The position numbers were made by a program, and so were the translations under genes. The notes below the pieces were generated by a model. That model saw only the letters and a list, made by a program, of their open reading frames with translations, was not told where the DNA came from and searched no databases. From Streptomyces misionensis (GTDB lineage Bacteria > Actinomycetota > Actinomycetes > Streptomycetales > Streptomycetaceae), in assembly GCF_900104815.1 (NCBI RefSeq), contig NZ_FNTD01000004.1, forward strand, positions 2,496,501-2,560,500: a stretch of DNA of 64,000 nucleotides, written 5' to 3'. Shown here in pieces: positions 1 to 13,799 of this stretch (within the stretch, counting starts at the first letter, position 1; each line of letters starts with the position of its first letter).

Positions 1-873
1 CTCGCCGAGGGCGACTGGGACGCGGTGGTGGACACCTGGTCGGCGGCGCCCCGCGCGGTCCTGGAGGCGGCGCGGCTGCTGCGGGGCCGCGCCGGGCGGT
101 ACGCATACGTCTCCAGCCGGTCGGTGTACGCCTGGCCCCGCCCGCCCGGGGCCGGCGAGGACGCCCCGGTGGTCGAGGGCGCGGCGGACGCCGGGGCGAC
201 GGAGTACGCCCAGGACAAGCGGGGCGGCGAACTGGCCGTCCTGGAGACCTTCGGCGCCGAGCGCTCGCTGCTGGTGCGGGCCGGGCTGATCCTCGGCCCG
301 TACGAGAACGTCGGCCGGCTGCCCTGGTGGCTGGACCAGGTCGCCCGCGGCGGTCCGGTCCTGGCGCCGGGCCCGCGCGACCTGCCGATCCAGTACGTCG
401 ACGCCCGCGACCTCGCCGAGTGGCTGCTCGGCGCCCTGGAGCAGGAGTTGAGCGGACCGTACGACCTGGTGAGCCCGCCCGGGCACACCACCATGGGCGC
501 ACTGCTCGACGCGTGCGTCGCGGCGACCGGCGCGGACGCGGAGCTGTGCTGGGCCGAGCCGGAGCGCATCCTGGAGGCCGGGATCGAGCCGTGGACCGAG
601 CTGCCGGTGTGGGTGCCGCCGGGCGGCGAGACGTACGACGCCGTCCACCGGGCCGACGTCGGGCGGGCGCTGGCGACCGGACTGGTGTGCCGGCCGGTGT
701 CGGAGACCGTCTCGGACACCTGGCGGTGGCTGACCGCGATCGGCGGTGTGGCGCCCCGAAGGCCCGACCGCACGACCCCGCGGCTCGCCCCCGAGGTGGC
801 GGCGAAGGTGCTGGCCGGCCTGCGCGGGGGTGTACCTGGCACCACCCCCCGAGAGGGGGCCTCGGGCCAGTGA
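1..873 (+). CDS. NAD-dependent epimerase/dehydratase family protein (5' end missing)
   Basis: The reading frame is open from the first base, so the N-terminal Rossmann glycine motif lies outside the window. What remains is the latter part of an extended SDR/epimerase-type protein: a beta strand ending YAYVSSRSVY (serine region), then YAQDKRGGE, which supplies the Tyr-x-x-x-Lys catalytic pair, then LLVRAGLILGPYE and a substrate-binding C-terminal half with IQYVDARDLAEWLL. This pattern is typical of Streptomyces proteins annotated as NAD-dependent epimerase or SDR reductase; the substrate cannot be told. A GTG at 25 exists but would cut into the fold, so it is unlikely to be the start. It ends 31 bp before a sensor-kinase gene on the same strand. 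Confidence 0.85.
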   Translation, partial: LAEGDWDAVVDTWSAAPRAVLEAARLLRGRAGRYAYVSSRSVYAWPRPPGAGEDAPVVEGAADAGATEYAQDKRGGELAVLETFGAERSLLVRAGLILGPYENVGRLPWWLDQVARGGPVLAPGPRDLPIQYVDARDLAEWLLGALEQELSGPYDLVSPPGHTTMGALLDACVAATGADAELCWAEPERILEAGIEPWTELPVWVPPGGETYDAVHRADVGRALATGLVCRPVSETVSDTWRWLTAIGGVAPRRPDRTTPRLAPEVAAKVLAGLRGGVPGTTPREGASGQ

Positions 874-904
874 CCCCCGGCCGGGGGTCGGCGAGACTGG
901 CCGC

Positions 905-2164
905 ATGAACAGCGAAGACAAGAGCGGCCACGCCCGGCGGGTACTGCTGGCCGCCGTCCGGGGGCTGGTGCTGTCCCTCATCGTGCTGCCCTTCGGCGTG
1001 GCCTTCCTGGTACTGATCCCGCTGTCCCTCGCGCTGATACCGCTCGGCATCGGGCTGGTGACGACTCCGGCCGTGCTCACCGGGCTCAGGGCGCTGGCGG
1101 ACGCGCGCCGCAGGCTCGCGGCCGAGTGGTGCGGGGTGCGCATCCGGGCGGCCTACCGGCCCGTCCCGCGCGGCGCCAATCCGTGGACCCGCACCTTCAC
1201 GATGCTGGGCGACCCCCAGACCTGGCGGGACGTGCGCTGGCTGCCGGTGGACACCACGGCCGGCTTCGTCACCGCGCTGCTCCCGGCCCTGCTGCTGCTC
1301 TACCCCGTCGAGGGGCTGCTGCTGCCGGCCGGCCTGTGGCGGGCGTACGCACACGGCGGCACCTACTGGTACGCGTTCGTCCCGGTCACCGGGGAGGCCG
1401 GCGCCCTCGCCGCGGGCGTGCTCGCCCTCATTCTGCTCGCCGTCTCCTGGCGCGTCACCCCGCTCCTGCTGACCGCGCACTTCCGGCTCACCCGGGCGAT
1501 GCTGGACAACGGGAACGGCGAACTCGCGGAACGGGTGCGGGTGCTGACCGAGACCCGGCGGGACGCGGTGGACACCTCCGCCGCCGAGCTGCGCCGCATC
1601 GAACGGGACCTGCACGACGGGGCGCAGGCCCGGCTGGTCGCCATGGGCATGGACCTCGGCACCATCGAGATGCTGCTCGACAAGGACCCGGCGCAGGCCC
1701 GGACGCTGCTCGCGCAGGCCCGCCGCAACTCGGCCGACGCCCTGGAGGAGCTGCGCGGCCTGGTGCGCGGCATCCATCCGCCGGTCCTCGCCGAACGCGG
1801 ACTCGGGGACGCGGTGCGGGCGTTGGCGCTGCGGCTGCCGCTGCCCGCCGAGGTCACGGTGGAGCAGACGGGCCGCGCCGACGCGCCCGTGGAGTCGGCC
1901 GCCTACTTCGCGGTCAGCGAGGTGCTCACCAACGCGGTCAAGCACTCCGGCGCCGACCGGATCTGGGTGGACCTGCACCACGGCGAGGGCCGGCTGCGGA
2001 TCACGGTCACCGACAACGGCAGGGGCGGCGCGGCGATCGGCGCGGGCACCGGGCTCGCCGGGGTGGAGCGGCGGCTCGGTACATTCGACGGCGTCCTGGC
2101 CGTCAGCAGTCCCCCGGGCGGCCCCACCATGGTGACCATGGAGATCCCGTGCGTGTTGTCCTAG
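905..2164 (+). CDS. Two-component sensor histidine kinase (NarL/DesK type)
   Basis: Membrane histidine kinase of 419 residues. The ATG at 905 gives a short charged N-terminus followed by hydrophobic segments at about residues 15-60, 115-140 and 165-190, consistent with an integral-membrane sensor part. The HisKA_3 dimerisation box contains RRIERDLHDGAQARL with phospho-acceptor His about residue 237. The HATPase domain shows the N box EVLTNAVKHS, the DNGRGG motif and GTGLAGVERRL. The adjacent response-regulator gene starts inside its 3' end (16-bp overlap), so the two proteins are probably translationally coupled partners. The signal is unknown. An upstream in-frame GTG exists but lies inside the preceding gene and would add a non-family N-terminus. 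Confidence 0.93.
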   Translation: MNSEDKSGHARRVLLAAVRGLVLSLIVLPFGVAFLVLIPLSLALIPLGIGLVTTPAVLTGLRALADARRRLAAEWCGVRIRAAYRPVPRGANPWTRTFTMLGDPQTWRDVRWLPVDTTAGFVTALLPALLLLYPVEGLLLPAGLWRAYAHGGTYWYAFVPVTGEAGALAAGVLALILLAVSWRVTPLLLTAHFRLTRAMLDNGNGELAERVRVLTETRRDAVDTSAAELRRIERDLHDGAQARLVAMGMDLGTIEMLLDKDPAQARTLLAQARRNSADALEELRGLVRGIHPPVLAERGLGDAVRALALRLPLPAEVTVEQTGRADAPVESAAYFAVSEVLTNAVKHSGADRIWVDLHHGEGRLRITVTDNGRGGAAIGAGTGLAGVERRLGTFDGVLAVSSPPGGPTMVTMEIPCVLS

Positions 2165-2808
2165 CCGAAGACCTCTTCCTGCTGCGCGACGGACTGGTCC
2201 GGCTGCTCGAGGCGTACGGCTTCGAGATCGCGGCGGCAGTCGAGTCCGGCCCCGAACTGTCCCGCGCGCTCGCCGAGTTGCGGCCGGACGTGGCGGTGGT
2301 CGACGTACGGCTGCCGCCCACCCACACCGACGAGGGCCTGCAGTGCGCGCTGGCCGCCCGGCGGGCGCGGCCGGGGCTGCCGGTGCTGGTCCTCTCCCAG
2401 CACGTGGAGCAGCTGTACGCGCGCGAGCTGCTCGCCGACGGGGACGGGGCGATCGGCTATCTGCTCAAGGACCGGGTCTTCGACGCGGACCAGTTCGTGG
2501 ACGCCGTACGGCGGGTGGCGGCAGGGGGTACGGCGATGGATCCGCAGGTCATCCAGCAGCTGCTGGCCCGGGGCGGCCCGGCCGGCGACCGGCCGCTCGA
2601 CCGGCTCACCCCACGCGAGCGGGAGGTGCTGGAGCTGATGGCGCAGGGCCGGTCGAACGCGGGCATCGCCGCCCAGCTGGTGGTCACCGAGCGGGCGGTG
2701 GCCAAGCACACCTCCAACATCTTCGGCAAGCTGGGCCTGGAGGTGTCGGACGACGACAACCGGCGTGTCCTCGCGGTGCTGGCGTATCTCGACGGCGGCC
2801 ACCGCTGA
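2149..2808 (+). CDS. LuxR-family response regulator
   Basis: Response regulator of 219 residues, partner of the preceding kinase. The GTG at 2149 places the acidic pair E7-D8 at the usual position of receiver domains; the predicted phospho-acceptor is D52 in VAVVDVRLPP, and the conserved lysine is in GYLLKDRV. The C-terminal helix-turn-helix is a standard GerE/LuxR module with LTPREREVLELMAQGRSN and RAVAKHTSNIFGKLGL. The start overlaps the kinase stop by 16 bp in another frame, which rules out the long upstream reading frame as the true N-terminus. Targets cannot be deduced, but the usual pattern for this pair is control of nearby or own transcription. Confidence 0.93.
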   Translation: MRVVLAEDLFLLRDGLVRLLEAYGFEIAAAVESGPELSRALAELRPDVAVVDVRLPPTHTDEGLQCALAARRARPGLPVLVLSQHVEQLYARELLADGDGAIGYLLKDRVFDADQFVDAVRRVAAGGTAMDPQVIQQLLARGGPAGDRPLDRLTPREREVLELMAQGRSNAGIAAQLVVTERAVAKHTSNIFGKLGLEVSDDDNRRVLAVLAYLDGGHR

Positions 2809-2856
2809 GACGGGAAACCGCTGTGCTCGGCGGCACGGGTGTGCGAGGGTGACGCG

Positions 2857-3363
2857 GTGAATGAGGACTGGGAAGACCGTGCGGCCGCCGCCTGGGCCGC
2901 CTTCGCGCGTGACGAGTACCCGCAGGAGCGGGCGGCGGAGTTCCGCGCGCTGATCGACGGACTCGTGGCCGAACTGCCCGACGACAGCCCGCTGGGACCC
3001 TTCGAACGGGCCTGCGCCTTGGACTCGACCGGGCACTCCGACCGCGCCGTGCCGCTGTACCGGGAGGCACTGGCGCGCGGCCTGGACGGCTACCGGGGGC
3101 GGCGGGCCAGGATCCAGCTGGCCAGCTCGCTGCGCAACACCGGGCAGGCGGAGGAGGGCGTCAAGCTGCTCACCCCCGAACTGGACGCGCCGAGCGACGA
3201 GTTGGACGACGCCGTGCGGGCCTGTCTGGCGCTGTGCCTGTCCAGCCTCGGCCGGGACCGCGAGGGGCTGTCGCTCGTGCTCGGCGCGCTGGCTGCCCAT
3301 CTGCCGCGCTACCAGCGGTCGATGGCCAACTACGCCCGCGCCCTGGTCGATCCGGAGGCATGA
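2857..3363 (+). CDS. Tetratricopeptide-repeat protein (TPR_5 type)
   Basis: Soluble helical protein of 168 residues. The GTG at 2857 follows GAGGGTGAC and gives MNEDWEDRAAAAWAAFARDE, the usual N-terminus of this Streptomyces family. Several helix-turn-helix repeats are visible: LGPFERACALDSTGHSDRAV, YRGRRARIQLASSLRNTG, and a third around CLALCLSSLGRDREGLSL, with a closing LPRYQRSMANYA. This matches the short actinobacterial 'tetratrico peptide repeat' proteins (PF12688 as I recall) of unknown role. It begins 48 bp after the response regulator and may be co-transcribed. A GTG at 2839 would add six residues and is less well spaced. Confidence 0.85.
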   Translation: MNEDWEDRAAAAWAAFARDEYPQERAAEFRALIDGLVAELPDDSPLGPFERACALDSTGHSDRAVPLYREALARGLDGYRGRRARIQLASSLRNTGQAEEGVKLLTPELDAPSDELDDAVRACLALCLSSLGRDREGLSLVLGALAAHLPRYQRSMANYARALVDPEA

Positions 3364-3412
3364 GCGCGCCGCTTGACGGTGACCTACCAAGGGCTCGCTC
3401 GTTTTCCCGGAC

Positions 3413-5329
3413 GTGCAGTCACAGGATGTAGCCCAGCGTCACGCCCCCGCCTCCGGCCGCCCGGCCGGCCTGGAGCAGGCCGAGGCCTCGCTCGTGGAGC
3501 ACTACCCACGGCTGGTCCGGCTCGCCTATCTGGTGCTGCCGCCGGACCTCGGCCGCGAGCGCCGGGTGCTCACCGCACACGCCCTCGCCCAGCGCGCCCT
3601 GCCCCGGGGCCGCAAGCAGGCGTCCCTGATCCCGGCCCAGACACCGCGCCGGACGCCCGCGGCCGGCGAGGCCCCGGACGACGACCCCGGGTACGCCTAC
3701 CTCCGCGAGCGGGTCCTGCGCGCGGCCCTGGCGGCGGCCCGCCCGCGCACGGGCCGGCCCCGGCCGCTCCCCCGGGTGTGGGGCCTGCGGCTGGCCCCGC
3801 GCACCGGCGGCGCGGACGAACGCGCCCTGGAGCAACGGCTGTCGAAGCTGTCCGGGCCGGCCCGCGCGGCCTATGTGCTGCGCGGTCTGGAGCGGCTGCC
3901 CGACGCCGCCGTCCGCAAGGTCCTCAAGGCCGCCGGGGTGGCCGACCCGGGCGGCGCGCTGGCCTCGGCGAACAGCGTGCCCGCGCAGCCGGGGCTGCTC
4001 GCCTCCCCCGAGTTCGACCCGTGCGCCCTCCAGGCCCGGCCCACCGATCTGATGCGCCGCCGCCAGCACACCAGGGCGGCGCTGGGCGCGCTGGCCGCCC
4101 TCGCGGTGTGCGGGGCGCTGGTCGCGCTGCCGGGCGGCGGCTGGGGTCCGGACGGCGCCGCCGCGCCCGTCTACGCCGGCAACCCGGCCGCCGAGGCCGC
4201 CCTCGACCCGGCCAAGCTGGCCCGCGTCTCCCCCACCGCCTGGCGCTCCGCCGCCCGCACCGACTTCTCGGCCTGGCCGGCGCGCGGCGCGCTCACCGGC
4301 GACCGGGACCTGCTGCGCCGCGCGCTGGCCGTCTGGGCGCGGCCCGGCGGGAACGTCCGGGTCTCGGCCACCCCCGGCACCCAGACCGGCGGCCCGGCGG
4401 GCCCGCCCCAGCTGCTGTACGCGGGCCGGGTGGACGCCGCCCGGGTGGTGGTCTTCTACGACGGGCTGCGCATCGCCCGCTACGCCGAACCGGCGGACGG
4501 CACCGCGGGCGCGGCCCTGGACTTCGCCCGGGTGGACGGCGCGACCGGCGCCGAGGCGAGCGCGCTGGTGCTGGGCCGCTCGGACGGCAATGTGCAGTAC
4601 CTGCTGGCCCCCTGGGTGAAGACGGCGGCCACCCGGGACCTGATGAAGCCGGCCTCCGCGCCGAGCGCCCTGAAGGTCGCCGACGGCGTCACCGCCCCGC
4701 TGACCAGCCCCGCCCTGTCCACCGGCGACTGCACCTCGTGGACCGTGCTCCAGCTGTCCGACGGTGCGGGCACCCAGCTCTCCACCGACCTCGGCGAGCT
4801 GGTCCCGGCGCATCTGACCGCGGGCCGGCCGGGCGCGGTGGGCGAGGCCGCCGGGCCGGAGGGGCTCCAGGCGTGGGCGCCGTTCGCCTGCTCGCTGGCG
4901 ACCGAGCGCTCCTCGGGCGTGCGCGGCGTCAACGCCTGGGAGTTCGCGGAGCAGCCGCTGCCCGACGGCAGCGGGGCGGGCCAGTGGGTGTGCACCCGGG
5001 CCGAGACCTGGCGCGGCGACGGCACCGCGGCGCTGGCCCAGTTCCGCACGCCCGGCGCGCGGTACGGGGCGGTCACCGCCAAGGGCACGGACGTCACCGC
5101 GTGCGGTCCGCGTGATCCGCACGTGCTGGCCGGGGTGCTGTGGAAGTCCCGGGGCGGGCACTGGTACCTGCTGGCTGCGGGCGGCCCGGACACGGTGGCG
5201 ATCCACGCGAGCGGCGGGATCACCGCCTCCGCGCCGGGCTCGTTGCTGATCGCCAAGGCCACGCGGGGGGCGCGGGCGGAGCTGAAGGGCTCGCTGGCGG
5301 GCGGCCGGGAGATCGACGGGCTGCACTGA
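3413..5329 (+). CDS. Membrane protein with sigma-70-like N-terminal region
   Basis: 638 residues from GTG 3413. The first ~200 residues resemble the helical body of an ECF sigma factor (SLVEHYPRLVRLAYLVLP, then a second block AAYVLRGLERLPDAAVRKVL that recalls region 4), but are Pro/Arg-rich and lack a clear DNA-recognition helix. One transmembrane helix follows at about residues 222-240 (LGALAALAVCGALVALPGGG). The remaining ~390 residues should be extracytoplasmic and include Cys residues that could pair. Conserved in streptomycetes to my recollection, with no assigned function. It could sense cell-surface state through a sigma-like cytoplasmic part, but that is a guess. The high G/C third positions agree with it being a real gene. 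Confidence 0.8.
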   Translation: MQSQDVAQRHAPASGRPAGLEQAEASLVEHYPRLVRLAYLVLPPDLGRERRVLTAHALAQRALPRGRKQASLIPAQTPRRTPAAGEAPDDDPGYAYLRERVLRAALAAARPRTGRPRPLPRVWGLRLAPRTGGADERALEQRLSKLSGPARAAYVLRGLERLPDAAVRKVLKAAGVADPGGALASANSVPAQPGLLASPEFDPCALQARPTDLMRRRQHTRAALGALAALAVCGALVALPGGGWGPDGAAAPVYAGNPAAEAALDPAKLARVSPTAWRSAARTDFSAWPARGALTGDRDLLRRALAVWARPGGNVRVSATPGTQTGGPAGPPQLLYAGRVDAARVVVFYDGLRIARYAEPADGTAGAALDFARVDGATGAEASALVLGRSDGNVQYLLAPWVKTAATRDLMKPASAPSALKVADGVTAPLTSPALSTGDCTSWTVLQLSDGAGTQLSTDLGELVPAHLTAGRPGAVGEAAGPEGLQAWAPFACSLATERSSGVRGVNAWEFAEQPLPDGSGAGQWVCTRAETWRGDGTAALAQFRTPGARYGAVTAKGTDVTACGPRDPHVLAGVLWKSRGGHWYLLAAGGPDTVAIHASGGITASAPGSLLIAKATRGARAELKGSLAGGREIDGLH

Positions 5330-5407
5330 CCGACTTGCGTGACATCCGCGTCAACAAGAGGCACCGAGGGGGTTCTCACCCGCCGTACCCGTCAGTACAT
5401 TGACGCC

Positions 5408-6322
5408 ATGTCTAATACGCAGGCCCGGCCGGTGGAGTCCGAGCGCGTGCCGCTCAAGGCCCGCAACGTGTCCTTCTCGTGGGAGGACACGCCGCTGCAC
5501 TGGGTGCCCGGCGATCCCTTCGCCACACACACCATCAACGTGCTGCACCTGCTGCTGCCCGCCGGGGAGCGCTGGTTCGTGCACGTGTACAAGCAGGCGC
5601 TGCCGCTGATCGAGGACGAGCGGCTGCGCGCGGACGTCATCGGGTTCATCGGCCAGGAGGCCGTGCACTCCCAGTCCCACGACGAGGTGCTGCCGCACCT
5701 GCGCGAGCAGGGCCTGGACCCGACGCCGTACACCGCGCAGGTCGACTGGTTCTTCGAGAAGCTGCTCGGCGACCGCACCCTGCCGCCGGGCCGGGCGCGC
5801 CGCTGGTGGCTGCTGGAGCGGGTGGCGCTCATCGCGGCCATCGAGCACTACACCGCCTTCCTCGGCGACTGGGTGCTGGGCGCGGCCGAGCTGGACCGGC
5901 GCGGCGCCGACCCCACCATGCTGGACCTGCTGCGCTGGCACGGCGCGGAGGAGGTCGAGCACCGCTCGGTCGCCTTCGACCTCTTCCAGCACCTCGACGG
6001 GAGCTACCGGCGCCGGGCCCGCACCTGGGCGGCCGCCTTCACCGCCCTGGTCTTCCTCTGGCAGCGCGGGGTGCGCTTCTTCATGGAGAACGACCCGACG
6101 CTGACCGCCCCCAGGTACTCCGTGAAGGACTTCCACGACCGCGGCCGGCAGGGCGTGCTGCCAGCCACCGGCGCCATGCTGAGGTCCATCCCGCGCTATC
6201 TCGCCCGCGGTTACCACCCGTCCCACGAGTTCTCCACCGCCCAGGCCGTGGCCTATCTGGAGGCCTCCCCCGCCGCGCTCGCCGCACAGCGGGCCGAGCC
6301 GTCCGCGCGGGAGGCCGCGTGA
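5408..6322 (+). CDS. Ferritin-like 'metal-dependent hydrolase' (PF10118-like), probable di-iron enzyme
   Basis: 304 residues from ATG 5408. The sequence matches proteins annotated as metal-dependent hydrolase (PF10118). The residues present are those of a ferritin-like di-iron centre: E54, E84-x-x-H87 (GQEAVHSQSH), E146 (AAIEHYTAF) and E182-x-x-H185 (WHGAEEVEHRS), i.e. the E, ExxH, E, ExxH order of di-iron oxygenases. A hydrolase label is therefore doubtful; an oxygen-activating enzyme acting on a hydrophobic substrate is as likely. The stop codon overlaps the start of a ferredoxin-reductase gene by one base (TGATG), which would supply electrons. A TetR gene follows. In-frame codons back to 5339 exist but the ATG gives the usual short leader. 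Confidence 0.88.
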   Translation: MSNTQARPVESERVPLKARNVSFSWEDTPLHWVPGDPFATHTINVLHLLLPAGERWFVHVYKQALPLIEDERLRADVIGFIGQEAVHSQSHDEVLPHLREQGLDPTPYTAQVDWFFEKLLGDRTLPPGRARRWWLLERVALIAAIEHYTAFLGDWVLGAAELDRRGADPTMLDLLRWHGAEEVEHRSVAFDLFQHLDGSYRRRARTWAAAFTALVFLWQRGVRFFMENDPTLTAPRYSVKDFHDRGRQGVLPATGAMLRSIPRYLARGYHPSHEFSTAQAVAYLEASPAALAAQRAEPSAREAA

Positions 6323-7371
6323 TGCCGAGGCTGCCTGCCGTCGCCCTGGTCGCGGGCGCCGCCCTGCTCACCCGCCGTGCCCTCGCCCGCCGGGTCCGGG
6401 TCTCGCCGCTGTGGCCGCTGCCCGCGCTGGACCCGCCGCTGTCCGGCCGGCCGCGCCCCCGGGCCCTGCGGCTGCTGCTCACCGCGCACGAGACGATCGC
6501 CGACGGCGTCGTCCGACTGTGTCTGGAGGGGGACGACTTGCCCCGCTGGACGCCCGGGGCGCATCTCGACCTGGTGCTGCCCTCCGGGCTGGTGCGGCAG
6601 TACTCGCTGTGCGGGGACCCCGGGGACACCTCGTCGTACACCGTCGCCACCCGGCTGGTCGAGGACGGCCGGGGCGGCTCCCGGGAGGTCCACGAGCAGC
6701 TGGCCGAGGGCATGGAGCTGGAGGTGCGCGGGCCGCGCAACCGCTTCCCGCTGGCCGAGGCGGAGTCGTACGTCTTCGTCGCGGGCGGCATCGGCATCAC
6801 CCCGGTGCTGCCGATGCTGCGCGCGCTGCCGGAGCACGCCGGGTGGCGGCTGCTGTACTGCGGGCGGACCCGGGCCTCGATGCCCTTCCTGGAGGAGCTG
6901 GGCGAGCTGGCCGGGGACCGGCTGACGGTCGTCGCCGAGGACGAGGAGGGGCGGCCGGACCTGGACGCCCTGTTCGAGGGCGTGGCGGCGGGCACGGCGG
7001 TGTACTGCTGCGGCCCCGAGGGGCTGATGGACGCGGTCGCCGAGCGGGTGCCCGAGGGTGCCGCGCTGCATCTGGAGCGGTTCGCGCCGCGTGCTCCGGC
7101 GGACGGCGACGCCGCGTTCGAGGTCGAACTGCGGCGCACCGGGCGGACGGTGGCCGTGCCCGTCGGCACCACCGTGCTGGACGCCGTGCGCCGGGAACTG
7201 CCGGACCTCGCCTACTCCTGCGAGCAGGGCTTCTGCGGGACCTGTCAGCAGCGGGTGCTGGAGGGCGAGGTGGAGCACCGGGACGAGCTGCTCTCGGATG
7301 CGGAGCGTGCCGACTCGATGCTGATCTGTGTCTCCAGGGCCCGGGGGGAGCGTCTTGTCCTGGACCTGTGA
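6322..7371 (+). CDS. Ferredoxin-NAD(P)H oxidoreductase (phthalate dioxygenase reductase type)
   Basis: 349-residue electron-transfer protein. Domain order: a short hydrophobic N-terminus; an FMN/FAD-binding barrel with VRQYSLCGDP (R-x-Y-S motif) at about residue 92; an NAD-binding domain with YVFVAGGIGITPVLPML and AVYCCGPEGLMDAV; and a C-terminal plant-type [2Fe-2S] ferredoxin domain with YSCEQGFCGTCQQRV and a later Cys in LICVS. This order is that of the phthalate dioxygenase reductase/VanB family, which passes electrons from NAD(P)H to a non-haem iron oxygenase. The ATG overlaps the stop of the upstream di-iron-type gene (TGATG), so the two are translationally coupled and probably work as oxygenase plus reductase. 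Confidence 0.92.
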   Translation: MPRLPAVALVAGAALLTRRALARRVRVSPLWPLPALDPPLSGRPRPRALRLLLTAHETIADGVVRLCLEGDDLPRWTPGAHLDLVLPSGLVRQYSLCGDPGDTSSYTVATRLVEDGRGGSREVHEQLAEGMELEVRGPRNRFPLAEAESYVFVAGGIGITPVLPMLRALPEHAGWRLLYCGRTRASMPFLEELGELAGDRLTVVAEDEEGRPDLDALFEGVAAGTAVYCCGPEGLMDAVAERVPEGAALHLERFAPRAPADGDAAFEVELRRTGRTVAVPVGTTVLDAVRRELPDLAYSCEQGFCGTCQQRVLEGEVEHRDELLSDAERADSMLICVSRARGERLVLDL

Positions 7372-7439
7372 CCCAGCGATGTGAACACCCATTCGGGTCC
7401 GGACCGTTGGCGGCCGGATCCGCTCGGTAAGGTGTTCGC

Positions 7440-8138
7440 ATGAGTACCGGGGTTCGCCGCAGGATGGGCGTCGAGGAGCGGCGGCAGCAGCTGATCGGTG
7501 TCGCCCTCGACCTGTTCAGCCGCCGCTCGCCCGACGAGGTCTCCATCGACGAGATAGCGGCGGCCGCGGGCATCTCGCGGCCGCTGGTGTACCACTACTT
7601 CCCCGGCAAGATGAGCCTGTACGAGGCCGCGCTGCAGCGTGCCTCGGAGGAGCTGAAGGCCCGCTTCACCGAGCCCCACGAGGGTCCGCTCGGGACGCGG
7701 CTGCTGCATGTGATGGGCCGCTTCTTCGAGCACGTGGACGAGCACGGCCCCGGCTTCTCGGCCCTGATGCGCGGCGGCCCCGCGGTGGGCTCGACGACCA
7801 CCAACGCGCTGATCGACTCCGTGCGGCAGGCGGCGTACGACCAGATGCTCGCCCATCTCGGGATCGCCGACGCGCCGCCGCGGCTGGAGCTGGTCATCCG
7901 CTCCTGGATCTCGCTGGCCGAGTCCACCGCGCTGATCTGGCTGGACGGCCGGCGCATTCCGCGTGCGGAGCTGGAGGTCCAGTTGGTGCACGACTTCGCC
8001 GCGCTGGTCGCCGTCAGCGCCGTCCAGGACGAGGGCATGGCGGACGTGCTGCGCGCCATGCTCAAGGACGAGCCGGCCGACGGCCCCTTCGCGGAGCTCG
8101 TCGGCCGGCTGTCCACCCTGGCTTCCCCGCCTCTCTAG
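7440..8138 (+). CDS. TetR-family transcriptional regulator
   Basis: 232 residues. N-terminal TetR helix-turn-helix: EERRQQLIGVALDLFSRRSP, then VSIDEIAAAAGISRPLVYHY and FPGKMSLYEAALQRA. The C-terminal ligand domain is of the short generic kind with IRSWISLAESTALIWL. The gene starts 68 bp after the reductase gene and is on the same strand, so it may be last in the operon or have its own promoter. The gap contains a perfect 10-bp palindrome GGTCCGGACC (7396-7405) and an imperfect long-range pair TGTGAACACC / GGTGTTCGCA that could bind it. It probably represses the di-iron/reductase pair or itself. Confidence 0.92.
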   Translation: MSTGVRRRMGVEERRQQLIGVALDLFSRRSPDEVSIDEIAAAAGISRPLVYHYFPGKMSLYEAALQRASEELKARFTEPHEGPLGTRLLHVMGRFFEHVDEHGPGFSALMRGGPAVGSTTTNALIDSVRQAAYDQMLAHLGIADAPPRLELVIRSWISLAESTALIWLDGRRIPRAELEVQLVHDFAALVAVSAVQDEGMADVLRAMLKDEPADGPFAELVGRLSTLASPPL

Positions 8139-8197
8139 GGTCTTTCGTTTGGATCAGCACCCAGCACGCGTGTCACCAACGTCCCGGGACAGCACAC

Positions 8198-13606
<5,409 letters not shown>

Positions 13607-13709
13607 AGGTGGGAACTCCTTGCGATGACGGCTCAGTTCGGGTCCGACCCCACGCCTCGGCTCGGCATCGATGCCGGGCGTCCGCGCGACCGTACCGCCC
13701 GCGAAAGGG

Positions 13710-13740
13710 TTGCAGCAAGAGTCCTGAAAACATCGGCAAG
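13710..13740. promoter_or_regulatory. Putative MalR-type operator upstream of pulA
   Basis: TTGCAGCAAG at 13710-13719 is an inverted repeat TTGC-A-GCAA, and GGCAAGG occurs 15 bp further. The same CTTGC/GCAAG words recur upstream of the amylase and malE genes. It lies ~105 bp upstream of the pulA start. Inferred operator; no binding data. Confidence 0.5.
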
Positions 13741-13756
13741 GGATTTCAGGAGGGTG

Positions 13757-13789
13757 GGCCCGCACCGCCATGGGGGTGCGGTGCGGGCC
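13757..13789 (-). terminator. Hairpin downstream of the alpha-amylase gene
   Basis: Perfect 12-bp stem GGCCCGCACCGC / GCGGTGCGGGCC with a 9-base loop, 11 bp past the amylase stop and upstream of pulA. No U-run follows, as is common in Streptomyces. It would insulate pulA from amylase transcription. Confidence 0.7.
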
Positions 13790-13799
13790 GGGTTCCGGT

